64,000 bases of DNA from Streptomyces griseocarneus. GTDB taxonomy: Bacteria; Actinomycetota; Actinomycetes; Streptomycetales; Streptomycetaceae. Made by a program: the position numbers and the translations under genes. Within the stretch, counting starts at the first letter, position 1, and each line of letters starts with the position of its first letter. The DNA lies in NCBI GenBank assembly GCA_003674045.1, contig PENC01000005.1, forward strand, positions 186,001 through 250,000, written 5' to 3'. Below, in pieces: positions 31,550-39,258 of this stretch. The notes beneath the pieces are model-generated. The model had not been told where the DNA came from. It did not search any database and saw only the letters and a list, made by a program, of their open reading frames with translations.

Positions 31550-31711
31550 AGAGCGACTGGCGGTCGGCCCGAGTGGAGCGACCCCGAAGGGTCCGCTGCT
31601 GGGCCGCACCGGCGACGACGCTCGCCGCTTGCCTGAGTAGCCTCGCACTCCTCAAGCGGTAGCTGTCCGTTGCTCGGCCGGGCCGCCGCCGTGCCCGTAA
31701 GCTCCGCGCTC

Positions 31712-32437
31712 ATGAACGACGACGTGCGCGACATCGTCCTGGGGCTGCTCGCCAGCGGGATCAGCGCCGCCGCGGGGTGGTCCTTCAGGACCTTCCTGTG
31801 GCGGCGCCGGCTACGGCGGAAACAGGAATTCTTCGGGCTGCCCGACGGCGCGGAGTGCCTGCTCGTGGTCAACCAGGACCCGGCCGCGAGCGGTCACGGC
31901 GTCTCGCGGTACGACACGTTCGCGCTGCTGGAGCTGTCCGCGCTCATCAAGGAGTGCGGGGCCCAGGCCGACATCGTCGTGCACGACACCGCGCGGCAGG
32001 GCTTCGGATTACGGACCGAGTTCTGCGTCGGGGGCCCGGCCTCGAACGAGCGCACCCGGGCGCACCTGCGGTCCATGCTGCCGGGCGTCGAAGTGAACAC
32101 CGACTACCAGGACCCCCGCGACGGCGGCGCGCTCACCATCGGCGGCGAGACGTACCGCATGGACAAGGGCACAGCCGAGTACGTCCTGCTCGCCCGGCTG
32201 ACCGGCCCGGAGGGCGGGCGCCCCGTCTTCCTCGCCTCGGGCCAGCGCGCGATCACCAACCAGGCGGCCATAAGGTATCTGACCCGCCATCACTCCGAAC
32301 TCGCCCGCCGTCATGGGACGAACGGCACGTTCTGTCTTCTCCTGAAGGTGGTCCACTCGGACGCGTACGGCCCGGACATGGTGGAGTCCGCGACGGACGT
32401 CACGACGGCAGCGACGCGGCAGGCCGGGAACGTGTGA
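31712..32437 (+). CDS. membrane-anchored conserved actinobacterial protein
   Basis: 241-residue protein with one N-terminal membrane helix (residues about 5-25, DIVLGLLASGISAAAGW) followed by an Arg-rich stop-transfer RRRLRRK. The remainder appears to be a soluble Rossmann-like domain: strand ECLLVVNQDP, helix FALLELSALIKECG, strand ADIVVHD, and the glycine-rich EFCVGGPASNERTRAHL. Similar proteins are common in Streptomyces and unnamed. The glycine/Ser/Asn loop could bind a nucleotide-like ligand; this is speculation. It lies 87 bp upstream of a WXG-like gene and may belong to the same functional unit. Confidence 0.65.
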   Translation: MNDDVRDIVLGLLASGISAAAGWSFRTFLWRRRLRRKQEFFGLPDGAECLLVVNQDPAASGHGVSRYDTFALLELSALIKECGAQADIVVHDTARQGFGLRTEFCVGGPASNERTRAHLRSMLPGVEVNTDYQDPRDGGALTIGGETYRMDKGTAEYVLLARLTGPEGGRPVFLASGQRAITNQAAIRYLTRHHSELARRHGTNGTFCLLLKVVHSDAYGPDMVESATDVTTAATRQAGNV

Positions 32438-32524
32438 ACTCGTCAAAACCCGGGCACGGTCAGACGTTCGACCGTAGCGTGGCTCCCGCTGGCGATCATT
32501 GATACGCATGCGGGGGTGGGGTCC

Positions 32525-32974
32525 GTGTCGTTCGAGGACGAGTGGGCGCAGAGCAAGGCCGAGGCAGCCCGGGACGGTTCGGTGCATACGCGGCTGAACA
32601 TGCTTCCGTCACCGCCCGGGGGCTATGACGCCGATCTGGAAGTCTCCCAGTTCGACCTGGGCAAGGTCGCTCACGCCGCGCACCAGCTGCACGGCGGGTT
32701 GCAGGCCGCGGGTGGGCACGCCGACAAGAGCAGCAAGGCTGCCGGTGCCGAACTCGGCGGCAGCCATCTCGCGTCCGGGCCGGCGCTCACCAAGCTCGCG
32801 GGGACGTGGGAGACACAGGTGAAGACGCTCCTGGAGGCGTGCGCGCACATCTCCAATCACCTCGCGCTCTCCGCCGAGATGACGACTGAGCACGACGAGG
32901 CGATAGCCACCGGCCTCCGCGACGCGAAGCGCCGGCTGATGACGCCGTCCCGCATAGCGGAGTACTACAACTAG
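32525..32974 (+). CDS. WXG100/ESX-like small helical protein
   Basis: 149-residue helical protein. Residues about 40-125 form two amphipathic helices (LEVSQFDLGKVAHAAHQLHG; LAGTWETQVKTLLEACAHIS) joined by a turn containing GGSHLASGPALTKLAGTW, reminiscent of WXG100-type secreted proteins, although a strict W-x-G is not seen. A GTG at 32516 would add three residues. It lies 16 bp upstream of the large DUF6571-like gene. A role as a T7-secreted partner or chaperone is inferred from fold and context; the ESX core machinery is not in the window. Confidence 0.65.
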   Translation: MSFEDEWAQSKAEAARDGSVHTRLNMLPSPPGGYDADLEVSQFDLGKVAHAAHQLHGGLQAAGGHADKSSKAAGAELGGSHLASGPALTKLAGTWETQVKTLLEACAHISNHLALSAEMTTEHDEAIATGLRDAKRRLMTPSRIAEYYN

Positions 32975-32990
32975 CCCGGGGGAAACGGAA

Positions 32991-35057
32991 ATGTCCCTGT
33001 CCTTCGAGGACGTGCTTCATCTGAAGCTGGACAAGCTCGGTAACGCGGTCGACGACTGGACCGCGCTGATCGGCAAACTGGAACACCTGTCGACCGAGGC
33101 CCACGACGGCATGAAGGCCAGATCGGACGAGGCGCACTGGCGCGGCGAGAACGCGGGGGTGACCAAGCCCTTTGTCAGCAAAACGGCCAAGGAGTTCCAG
33201 GACGCGGTCACCCAGGCCACGAGCATCCGCAATATCCTGCGCGATGCGCACACGACGTTGGGCAGGACGAAGAAGGACTTGCAGAACATCGTGGATCACC
33301 CTCCGGCGGGGGTCACGATATGGCCGGACGGAGTCGTGGCCCGCTCGGTACACCCGGACCGGCGCGGCAGCGGCAATACCGACCCCGGGCCGTCCACGGA
33401 GACCCTGGACGGCGTCGCCGACCAGATCAAGCGGGTGCTGGAGCAGGCGGCCGAGGCCGACGAGACGGTGACCCGCGCGCTCGATTTCATCTCCACCAAG
33501 CACCCGTACGACTTCGCCGACGAGCGCTACACGTCCCTGGCCGACTTCCGTCGGCAGGACCACGACCTGTCCGTGAAGGACGCGGACGAGGCGGTGAAGA
33601 TCGCCGCCAACGGCGCCAAGACCGATGCCGAACTGGCCCGGTTCAACGAGCTCCTGGCCATGCACAAGGACAGCCCCGTGTTCTCCGAACGCTTCGCGAC
33701 GAAGATGGGGGCCGAGGGTGTCATGGACTTCTACACCGGTCTCACCGACCCCCGGCGATTGCCGAAGCCCGGCACACAGCGCTTCGAAGAACTGGAGAAG
33801 CTGCAGAAGAACCTGGGCTTCGTGCTGGCGGAGGCCACGCACTCCGACAGCGCGGACATGCGCAAGTGGAAACAGGACGTCATCCAGCTCGGCCCCAAGG
33901 TGCTGGACCTTCCCGACCACCAGAAGGCCTACGGCTTCCAGGTCATGAGCAGCCTGATGCACACGGGCGCGTACGACAAGAAGTTCCTGAACGACTACGG
34001 CAACGCCCTGGTCGCGACCGACAAGAAGATGAAGCTGCCGGGCCACTTCTGGAACGGGCCGACCGTCCAGAACAATCATCTCAACTTCGACGGCACGGAG
34101 AACGATTTCGGCCGCGATCCGATGACGGGGTTCCTGAAGGCGCTCAGCCGTAATCCGGACGCGTCGACGGAGTTCTTCAACGCGACCGAGCCGCAGGACA
34201 ATGCGGCGTATGTCCTCAAGGACCGCCATTACTTCCGTGACGGCGGCAAGTCCGACGGCCCGAACGCGGCTCGCGAGTCGGCGGGGGCGGCGCTTTTCGC
34301 GGCGGCGTCGGGCATCGACCCGGGCCAGAAGGATGTCAAGTTCGTCACACATACGGTCGAGCATCAAAAGGTTCTCGACCGGTCGCTCCAATATCTTTCG
34401 GAGATGGGCGACGACTTCCCTCCGGAGCTCCGCGAGGGCATGGCCAAGGCATTGGTCAACCATGGGGACACCGTGCACGACGCCATGAGCAGCCTCGCCC
34501 AGAAGGAGAGCCCGCTCGACCGCCAGCAACTGCTCGAAGTCACCAAGCAGATCTCCCGCGACCACAGAACGTACGGACTCCTGAACGACGGCATCAACAA
34601 CGAAATCGGCCGGGACATCGAGGACCACCCCGGATCCGAGAAAGCCCTGCTCCGCGCCGGGCAGACGAACGGTTTTCTGGAAGAAGCCAAGTACCAGGCT
34701 CTCCGTACCGACAAGGAAGATCCCTCCTGGCGGCAGAGATGGGAGTACCACGCCGTCGGTGGACTGGTGAACGCGCTGCTCCCCGGCCACCTCGCGGACT
34801 GGGGGCAGCGAGGCGTCGACGCGATCACGTATGAGAGACAGATGGAGAAGCAGCACAAGATCGACAGCGAATTCAGCGACCAGAGCAGTAAAGTATTCAC
34901 CGCCCGCGAGAACCAGCTCAGTTTCCTCACGGATAAATGGGAGAAAACAAACCCGGATCTGGCCAAATCAAAGGACCACTACCTGTGGCTCACCGAGGTC
35001 AATGAGGCCGCAGCGAACGGAAACAACCGCGCCAAGGGTCTGGCAGGTGCTCAATGA
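32991..35057 (+). CDS. large DUF6571-like protein with WXG-type N-terminus
   Basis: 688-residue protein. The first ~110 residues are helical with a W-x-G (HWRGENAG) in the position expected of ESX substrates. A second coiled segment (ADQIKRVLEQAAEADE) follows a Gly/Pro-rich loop. The rest, about residues 200-600, is a helical repeat-like domain similar to the DUF6571 family of Actinobacteria, with segments such as FNELLAMHKDSPVFSERFA and GAALFAAASGIDPG. No toxin active site could be recognised at the C-terminus. It overlaps the following lipoprotein gene by 4 bp. It may be a secreted effector or a structural surface protein. Confidence 0.7.
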   Translation: MSLSFEDVLHLKLDKLGNAVDDWTALIGKLEHLSTEAHDGMKARSDEAHWRGENAGVTKPFVSKTAKEFQDAVTQATSIRNILRDAHTTLGRTKKDLQNIVDHPPAGVTIWPDGVVARSVHPDRRGSGNTDPGPSTETLDGVADQIKRVLEQAAEADETVTRALDFISTKHPYDFADERYTSLADFRRQDHDLSVKDADEAVKIAANGAKTDAELARFNELLAMHKDSPVFSERFATKMGAEGVMDFYTGLTDPRRLPKPGTQRFEELEKLQKNLGFVLAEATHSDSADMRKWKQDVIQLGPKVLDLPDHQKAYGFQVMSSLMHTGAYDKKFLNDYGNALVATDKKMKLPGHFWNGPTVQNNHLNFDGTENDFGRDPMTGFLKALSRNPDASTEFFNATEPQDNAAYVLKDRHYFRDGGKSDGPNAARESAGAALFAAASGIDPGQKDVKFVTHTVEHQKVLDRSLQYLSEMGDDFPPELREGMAKALVNHGDTVHDAMSSLAQKESPLDRQQLLEVTKQISRDHRTYGLLNDGINNEIGRDIEDHPGSEKALLRAGQTNGFLEEAKYQALRTDKEDPSWRQRWEYHAVGGLVNALLPGHLADWGQRGVDAITYERQMEKQHKIDSEFSDQSSKVFTARENQLSFLTDKWEKTNPDLAKSKDHYLWLTEVNEAAANGNNRAKGLAGAQ

Positions 35058-35614
35058 CACGCGCCGCACGCACCAAAGCCGTCGCCAGGACAGCTCTCGT
35101 CGGTGCGCTGCTCATTTTGACGGCATGCGGCAGTAGCAGCAAGAGCCACGAAAGCACCATCCCTGAATCACTGTGCGATGTGAAGGTCGATCCCGACCTC
35201 GTCAAGCCACTGCTGACAACAGGGGAGAAGTTCCGCTACTTCGACTCAGGGGGCGGGCAGGCAGTCCGGCTCTGCCAGTTCTACGTCGGCAGTGAGGAGA
35301 TCCTCGACATCAGCAACACTCGCTCTCTCGCAAAACACGACGCGATGTCCGATGCTCGCATGTCGATCTACGGGCTGGAGAACATCGAAAGAGCATCGAT
35401 CGGCGACGACGGGGTGCTGGCCGACAACGGCGCATACATCGTGAACGGCTGCACTTACCAGGGCAAGAAAATGAGCTACGTCTTGTACTTCCGTGTATTG
35501 CAGACCAGGGAGGACTCCTTCCCGGCGAAACACGTCAAGCTCCGCCCCGAGGTGCTGCGCTTCGCCAAGGCCTACCTCCCGGGCGGCGCCAAGGTGATGG
35601 GCTGCACAACGTAG
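35054..35614 (+). CDS. lipoprotein of the WXG/DUF6571 cassette
   Basis: 186-residue lipoprotein. A basic N-terminus (MTRAARTKAVARTAL) and hydrophobic helix end in the lipobox LTAC, with the mature chain starting CGSSSKSHES. The mature domain has cysteines in ESLCDVKV, RLCQFYVG, VNGCTYQG and a final MGCTT, which may form two disulfides. It resembles small actinobacterial DUF3558-like lipoproteins, uncertainly. Translational coupling to the DUF6571-like gene suggests that both act at the cell surface. Confidence 0.78.
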   Translation: MTRAARTKAVARTALVGALLILTACGSSSKSHESTIPESLCDVKVDPDLVKPLLTTGEKFRYFDSGGGQAVRLCQFYVGSEEILDISNTRSLAKHDAMSDARMSIYGLENIERASIGDDGVLADNGAYIVNGCTYQGKKMSYVLYFRVLQTREDSFPAKHVKLRPEVLRFAKAYLPGGAKVMGCTT

Positions 35615-35721
35615 CCCGCGTAGGTAGCCATGCCCGTACAACCCCACCGGCCTCGCGCGAGTCTCTGATCTGGTGTTATCGCGAACACCTCCGTAACTAA
35701 CCGGGATGAGACAGATAATCC

Positions 35722-36651
35722 ATGCTGTGTACGAGATGTCAGAAGGCGTTAGCCGTAGGCGAGTCGGGCTACTGTGCCGCGTGCGAGGGGGCGGTGAACC
35801 CTGTCGGCGCTCCAGGAACCGTCGGCCCTGCGGCCGGTAACGGCGCCGCACCAGCGCCACCGCCCGCGTACGGGCAGGCAGCACCGCCCATGGACGCTCA
35901 GCCTCACCCGAGCGGCCTGCCCGGGTATCCGCAGGCGTACGGCCGGCCGCCCGCGCACCTTCCCGGTCCGCGGCTCTCCTCGCCCGAGGGGCCCGCGCGG
36001 ACCGTCCTGTGGCTGCTGGGTCTGTGCATCCTGGCCGACGCCGTCTCGCTCGTCGCCAACGCACTCACGTTCAGGCTGATGGACAAGGCAGTCGACGACG
36101 GCGCAGACCCCATGTCGTATGACGAGGCGCAGTGGTCGGACGGGCTGACGGCGGTCTCCGGTCTGGCGCAGATGGTCCTGCTGCTGCTCACGGCCGTGGC
36201 CTTTCTCGTCTGGTTCCACCAGGTGCGGATCAACGCGGAGGTGTTCCGGCCGGACGGGCACCGGATGCGCCGGGGCTGGACGGTCTGGAGCTGGTTCGTG
36301 CCGGTGGTCAACCTCTGGTTCCCTAAGAAGATCGCCAATGACATCTGGACGGCGAGCCTGCCGTACGAGCCGGACGGCTCGCCCCAGCACGCGCCGCGGG
36401 CGGTCATGAACTGGTGGTGGGGCCTGTGGATCGCCACCCTCGTCGTGGACCGTGTGGGCGATCACATAAACGCGAAGGCCTCGGCGGCGGAAGAGTTCCG
36501 CCTCTCCACCGGCGTGCTGTTCGTCGCGAACGCCGTCGACATCGCGGCCGCGGTCCTCGCCATCCTGTTCGTGCGTCGACTTACCGCGCTCCAGCACCGG
36601 AAGGCACAGCAGGGCCCCGTCTTCCAGGTCGCGGCACCCGCGGTCGTGTAA
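35722..36651 (+). CDS. DUF4328 domain membrane protein with N-terminal zinc ribbon
   Basis: 309-residue membrane protein. The N-terminus MLCTRCQKALAVGESGYCAACEG is a zinc-ribbon-like pair of CxxC motifs, followed by a Pro/Gly/Ala-rich linker (residues 25-90). Four membrane helices follow (LLGLCILADAVSLVANAL; VSGLAQMVLLLLTAVAFLVW; MNWWWGLWIATLVV; VDIAAAVLAILFV), with the DUF4328 signature FHQVRINAEVF and WFVPVVNLWFPKKI. Function unknown. It is common and often multi-copy in Streptomyces. Confidence 0.85.
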   Translation: MLCTRCQKALAVGESGYCAACEGAVNPVGAPGTVGPAAGNGAAPAPPPAYGQAAPPMDAQPHPSGLPGYPQAYGRPPAHLPGPRLSSPEGPARTVLWLLGLCILADAVSLVANALTFRLMDKAVDDGADPMSYDEAQWSDGLTAVSGLAQMVLLLLTAVAFLVWFHQVRINAEVFRPDGHRMRRGWTVWSWFVPVVNLWFPKKIANDIWTASLPYEPDGSPQHAPRAVMNWWWGLWIATLVVDRVGDHINAKASAAEEFRLSTGVLFVANAVDIAAAVLAILFVRRLTALQHRKAQQGPVFQVAAPAVV

Positions 36652-36793
36652 GCGGAATCCCACGACCGCACAGGGCAGTTGCCCACCCCCGCCGTTGCCA
36701 TACCGATATGCGGACAGGGGGTGACTCCCCCCGCGCCCCTGACCTAGATTTCCTGCGCATCACGTAGTGATCACCAAGGGGGGAGTCGCCGCC

Positions 36794-37093
36794 ATGACAG
36801 AACCACCGATGGAGCCACCCGAGCGGGCAGCCGAGCGCGGGCGTCCAGGAGCGGGCGTCGTCGTGCCGCTGGCCGTGGCGGGGGTCTGCCTCGCCGTACC
36901 GTTCGTCGCGATGCTGTGGGTCGGCTCCTACAACCGGCTCACGCCCGCGTTCATCGGTATCCCCTTCTTCTACTGGTACCAGATGGCCTGGGTGTTCGTG
37001 TCGACCGCGCTCACCAGCACCGCGTATGTGATCGTGCGGCGGCTGGAGCGGACCCGCAAAGCGGCAGCCGCGGCGGGAGGTGAGCAGCGATGA
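36794..37093 (+). CDS. DUF3311 membrane protein, symporter-associated
   Basis: 99-residue protein with two membrane helices (VVVPLAVAGVCLAVPFVAML and MAWVFVSTALTSTAYVIV) separated by YNRLTPAFIGIPFFYWYQ, the DUF3311 signature. Such small proteins are encoded next to SSS-family symporters, as DUF485 proteins are next to acetate permease, and are thought to be accessory subunits. The ATG at 36794 has GGGGGGAG upstream. The stop overlaps the symporter ATG by 4 bp. Confidence 0.85.
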   Translation: MTEPPMEPPERAAERGRPGAGVVVPLAVAGVCLAVPFVAMLWVGSYNRLTPAFIGIPFFYWYQMAWVFVSTALTSTAYVIVRRLERTRKAAAAAGGEQR

Positions 37094-38697
37094 AGGACGG
37101 CGTGAACGGCGTGGCGCTCGCCGTGTTCATCTTCTTCTTCCTGGTCGTCACGGCCATGGGATTCGTGGCCGCCAAGTGGCGGCGGGCCGAGAATGCCGAC
37201 AATCTCGACGAGTGGGGACTGGGCGGCCGGTCGTTCGGTACCTGGATCACATGGTTCCTGCTGGGCGGTGACCTCTATACCGCGTACACCTTCGTCGCCG
37301 TCCCGGCGGCCGTCTACGCGGGTGGTGCCGCGGGGTTCTTCGCGGTGCCCTACACGATCCTCTGTTATCCGCTGGTGTTCACGTTCCTGCCGCGGCTGTG
37401 GTCGGTCGCCCATAAGCACGGATACGTCACCTCGTCCGACTTCGTGCGGGGGCGCTTCGGGTCCAAGGGGCTTTCGCTCGCGCTCGCGCTCACCGGGCTG
37501 CTCGCCACGATGCCGTACATCGCGCTCCAGCTCGTCGGCATCCAGGCCGTGCTGGACGTGCTCGGCGTGGGTGGCGGCTCCAACTGGTTCATGAAGGACC
37601 TGCCGCTGCTGATCGCGTTCGGCGTGCTCGCGGCCTACACCTATTCCGCCGGTCTGCGGGCTCCCGCGCTCATCGCCTTCGTCAAGGACGCGCTGGTCTA
37701 CATCGTCATCATCGTCGCCGTCATCTATATCCCCATCAAGCTCGGCGGCTTCGACCACATCTTCTCCAAGGCCGCCGACGCCTTTGCGGTCAAGAACCCC
37801 GAGACCGGCAAGCCGCGCGGTTCGCTGATCACCGGTCCCGACGCTCAATGGGCGTATGCGACGCTCGCCCTGGGTTCCGCGATGGCGCTCTTCCTCTACC
37901 CGCACTCGGTGACCGCGGTGCTCTCCAGCAAGAACCGGAACGTCATCCGCCGCAACACCACGATCCTGCCGCTCTACTCGCTGATGCTGGGCCTGCTCGC
38001 GATGCTCGGCTTCATGGCGATCGCGGCCGGTGTGAAGGTGAAGAACGGCCAGCTCGCGATTCCGCAGCTCTTCGCGGACATGTTCCCCGACTGGTTCGCC
38101 GGCGTGGCCTTCGCCGCGATCGGAATCGGCGCGCTGGTGCCCGCGGCCATCATGTCCATTGCGGCCGCGAATCTCTTCACGCGCAATATCTACAAGGACT
38201 TCATCCGGCCCGACGCCACCCCCGAGCGCGAGGCGAAGGTCTCCAAGCTGGCCTCGCTGCTCGTGAAGGTCGGCGCGCTGATCTTCGTCCTCACCATGGA
38301 CAAGACGGTCGCCATCAATTTCCAGCTGCTCGGTGGCATCTGGATCCTGCAGACCGTCCCGGCCCTCGTCGGCGGGCTCTTCACCCGCTGGTTCCACCGC
38401 TGGGCTCTTCTCGCCGGCTGGGCGGTGGGCATGGTCTACGGGACGTGGAAGGCGTACGACACACCCAGCGCCACGCAGGATCATTTCGGGAACACCAACC
38501 TCATCCCCTTTATCGGAGAGAAGGGGTATATCGGGCTTACCGCTTTTGTCCTCAATGTCGTGGTGGCCGTCGTGCTCACGTTCGCGTTCAAGGCGTTCCG
38601 GGTGCCGGACGGGGTCGACGAGACGTCGCCCTCGGATTACACCGCGGATGCGGGGGACGCCGGCGTGCGCGCCGATCTTCCAACTGCGGGCCACTAG
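37090..38697 (+). CDS. mctP: sodium:solute symporter, monocarboxylate transporter MctP-like
   Basis: 535-residue membrane transporter with about 13 helices. SSS-family features include GGRSFGTWITWFLLGGDLYTAY, SDFVRGRFGSKGLSLALAL, and the SALVPAAIMS-like GIGALVPAAIMSIAAANLFTRNIYKDF. The pairing with a DUF3311 protein is typical of monocarboxylate (lactate, pyruvate, propionate) uptake systems of the MctP type. The transporter should couple substrate entry to Na+ or H+. Substrate is inferred from family. A repeat block lies after the stop. Confidence 0.85.
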   Translation: MKDGVNGVALAVFIFFFLVVTAMGFVAAKWRRAENADNLDEWGLGGRSFGTWITWFLLGGDLYTAYTFVAVPAAVYAGGAAGFFAVPYTILCYPLVFTFLPRLWSVAHKHGYVTSSDFVRGRFGSKGLSLALALTGLLATMPYIALQLVGIQAVLDVLGVGGGSNWFMKDLPLLIAFGVLAAYTYSAGLRAPALIAFVKDALVYIVIIVAVIYIPIKLGGFDHIFSKAADAFAVKNPETGKPRGSLITGPDAQWAYATLALGSAMALFLYPHSVTAVLSSKNRNVIRRNTTILPLYSLMLGLLAMLGFMAIAAGVKVKNGQLAIPQLFADMFPDWFAGVAFAAIGIGALVPAAIMSIAAANLFTRNIYKDFIRPDATPEREAKVSKLASLLVKVGALIFVLTMDKTVAINFQLLGGIWILQTVPALVGGLFTRWFHRWALLAGWAVGMVYGTWKAYDTPSATQDHFGNTNLIPFIGEKGYIGLTAFVLNVVVAVVLTFAFKAFRVPDGVDETSPSDYTADAGDAGVRADLPTAGH

Positions 38698-38815
38698 TCG
38701 CCTGCGGCGCGCTTCCGGGTGACCCCGGCGCCTTCCGGGCAGGGTGCCGGGCGCAGTCCGGCGACCGCGGGCCGGTGGGGGCTTGTCGCGCAGTTCCCCG
38801 CGCCCCTTGCAGGGG
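38698..38815. repeat. intergenic modular repeat block R4
   Basis: Downstream of the symporter gene. It contains CGGGCCGGTGGGGGCTTGTC and the adjoining CGCGCAGTTCCCCGCGCCCC module in reverse orientation (about 38768-38807), with the short hairpin GCGCCCCTTGCAGGGGCGC at 38800-38818. This is the only copy not in a convergent gap. Confidence 0.68.
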
Positions 38816-38924
38816 CGCCGCTCCAGGGCCGTCACAGCCGCGTACAGCGGCCGTGGCGGCCCTTCGTCATGCCCCCTGCACCCAGGGCCCGTTAGCACAT
38901 TCCACACCGTGCGATTACCGCGTG

Positions 38925-38940
38925 ACACAACATGTGGTGG
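38925..38940. promoter_or_regulatory. putative NrdR box 1 upstream of nrdA
   Basis: ACACAACATGTGGTGG resembles the NrdR box (ACACWATATMTTGTGT-like). Its start lies exactly 31 bp from a second similar site, the tandem helical-phase spacing typical of NrdR targets. Confidence 0.55.
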
Positions 38941-38955
38941 TGCGTGCGAGGCCCG

Positions 38956-38971
38956 GCACTAGATGTATGCT
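38956..38971. promoter_or_regulatory. putative NrdR box 2 overlapping the nrdA promoter -10
   Basis: GCACTAGATGTATGCT aligns with box 1. It ends in a -10-like TATGCT (38966-38971), so a bound NrdR would cover the promoter. Transcription from this -10 would start close to the first base of the riboswitch stem. Confidence 0.55.
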
Positions 38972-38978
38972 CGTCCTC

Positions 38979-39090
38979 GCTGTCGTCGCAGGGGAATCCG
39001 GTGGAAATCCGGAACTGTCCCGCAACGGTGCATGTATGCCGTGATATCGCATGGATGTCGCATGCAGGAGTCCGAGTACCTGCCGACAGC
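38979..39090 (+). promoter_or_regulatory. cobalamin (B12) riboswitch
   Basis: A 112-nt aptamer closed by a perfect 7-bp P1 stem (GCTGTCG at 38979-38985 with CGACAGC at 39084-39090). Inside are the conserved GGGGAATCCGGTGGAAATCC region, CTGTCCCGCAACGGTG and the B12 box AGTCCGAGTACCTGCC (39069-39084). It lies 168 nt before the nrdA GTG. Control of class Ia reductase by such a riboswitch is known in S. coelicolor: adenosylcobalamin shuts off nrdAB when the B12-dependent class II enzyme can work. Confidence 0.93.
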
Positions 39091-39173
39091 ACGCCCACGC
39101 TGAGCCGCCCCGGTTCCGCACGGGCGTTTTGCATTCGTCCGGGCCCCGCGGGTTGGGCCGATGGACGCTACGA

Positions 39174-39199
39174 GCATGCCCTGGGTGCCCCAGGCATGC
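39174..39199 (+). promoter_or_regulatory. hairpin in the nrdA leader, candidate expression platform
   Basis: GCATGCCCTGGG and CCCAGGCATGC pair, with one bulged C, in the 168-nt stretch between the riboswitch and the nrdA start. It has no U-tract. It may participate in the switching mechanism or be a structural spacer. Confidence 0.4.
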
Positions 39200-39258
39200 C
39201 CGTACGCGCCCGTCGCGCGCCACCCGCCCGGCCCCCAGCCGAGCGAGGGAGAGCCTCA

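Noticed and set aside
31550..31711. Possible remnant gene between the CdiI-like gene and the membrane-anchored protein.
   Set aside because: No frame with a start, a ribosome binding site and protein-like composition; treated as plain intergenic DNA.
32787..34856. 689-codon minus-strand frame opposite the DUF6571-like gene.
   Set aside because: The plus-strand gene has an operon context and plausible domain structure; the antisense frame has neither.
36970..38928. 652-codon open frame on the minus strand opposite the symporter gene.
   Set aside because: Shadow of the symporter gene with no conserved motif; composition is typical of an antisense high-GC frame.
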